Shown here: piece after piece, positions 5,967-6,184 of the stretch
Numbering within the stretch: the first letter of the stretch is position 1
Layout: each line of letters opens with the position of its first letter
From: SKLM01 sp964542755
GTDB taxonomy: Bacteria > Chloroflexota > Anaerolineae > B4-G1
Direction of reading: 5' to 3'
Assembly: GCA_964542755.1 (NCBI GenBank)
Contig: CAZIWL010000203.1
Location: forward strand, 1 to 6,184
DNA: 6,184 nt
Program-made: the position numbers and the translations under genes
The notes under the pieces: model-generated
The model's input: only the letters and a program-made list of their open reading frames with translations
The model's database searches: none
Told to the model about the DNA's origin: nothing

Positions 5967-6000
5967 AGTGTACCAGAATCACTGAAGTAAGAGTGTACCA
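5967..6000 (-). repeat. Probable IS21-type terminal region with two copies of a 9-bp repeat
   Basis: AGTGTACCA occurs at 5967-5975 and again at 5992-6000, 25 bases apart. On the minus strand this reads TGGTACACT twice, starting TGGTACACTC at 6000. IS21-family ends typically begin with TG and carry repeated short internal copies of the terminal repeat. The site lies about 150 bases upstream of the transposase remnant, as expected for the istA-side end. The distal end of the element was not found. A TTGACA string on the minus strand (5957-5952) could be part of the old transposase promoter, without a good -10 partner. Confidence 0.55.
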
Positions 6001-6108
6001 CCTGGCGATGCGGATAGGGTTTTCGGCCGTGACAGGTCTCGTCCCTGCGTAAACCGCTGTATTGCCCAGTATGCGCGCTATGGAGGAGGGTGGCTCAGAC
6101 CCGCGGGC

Positions 6109-6184
6109 CTACGGACTGGTCACGCGGGCCGCCTTCACCTCCAGGGGATGGGTCACCTCGTCGCGGATGAAGATGTTGGGCCGC
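6109..6184 (-). CDS. C-terminal end of an unidentified gene, cut by the window edge
   Basis: On the minus strand, the frame entering at 6183 encodes RPNIFIRDEVTHPLEVKAAR and then VTSP before a TAG stop at 6111-6109. Nearly every codon ends in G or C (CCC, AAC, ATC, TTC, ATC, CGC, GAC, GAG, GTG, ACC), matching the codon style of the NAD operon and unlike the transposon debris. This is the main reason to call it coding. Only 24 residues are visible, with no motif I recognise, so no function is given. It reads toward the IS21-type remnant. Confidence 0.5.
   Translation of the reverse strand, partial: RPNIFIRDEVTHPLEVKAARVTSP

Overview
The window comes from a GC-rich bacterium. The real genes strongly prefer G or C in the third codon position, and the intergenic flanks are less GC-rich and full of transposon debris. 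Nothing in the sequence fixes the taxon. A soil or subsurface lineage is a reasonable guess, but only a guess.

Layout. Bases ~76-586 hold a decayed insertion-sequence transposase (plus strand). It has frameshifts, lacks its central catalytic part, and carries a 30-bp direct repeat at the deletion junction. Bases 587-998 contain no convincing gene and must carry the promoter of the operon that follows. Bases 999-5041 are one tightly packed plus-strand operon of four genes: (1) an NadM-type nicotinamide/nicotinate mononucleotide adenylyltransferase; (2) a von Willebrand factor A (VWA) protein with a C-terminal four-cysteine zinc ribbon; (3) a short protein with the barrel and B-domain motifs of pyruvate kinase but no C-terminal domain; (4) a glutamine-dependent NAD synthetase (nadE). 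The junctions are a 29-base overlap, an 8-base gap and a TGATG stop/start overlap, so co-translation is likely.

Genes 1 and 4 are the last two steps of NAD synthesis: NaMN to NaAD, then NaAD to NAD with glutamine as nitrogen donor. The VWA/zinc-ribbon and pyruvate-kinase-like proteins between them have no textbook role in NAD metabolism, so this pairing is the most interesting signal in the window.

Bases 5042-5635 have no gene but contain three hairpins: a large 85-nt two-part structure (5075-5159), a compact terminator-like hairpin (5222-5246) and a long terminator-like hairpin (5372-5423). Their wobble pairs are G-U when read as plus-strand RNA, which suits a structured 3' end of the operon transcript. 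Bases 5636-6000 (minus strand) are the N-terminal remnant of an IS21-type transposase with an in-frame amber stop, plus a probable IS end with two copies of a 9-bp repeat. The last 76 bases carry the C-terminal end of an unidentified minus-strand gene running out of the window. The NAD operon is therefore bracketed by dead mobile elements.
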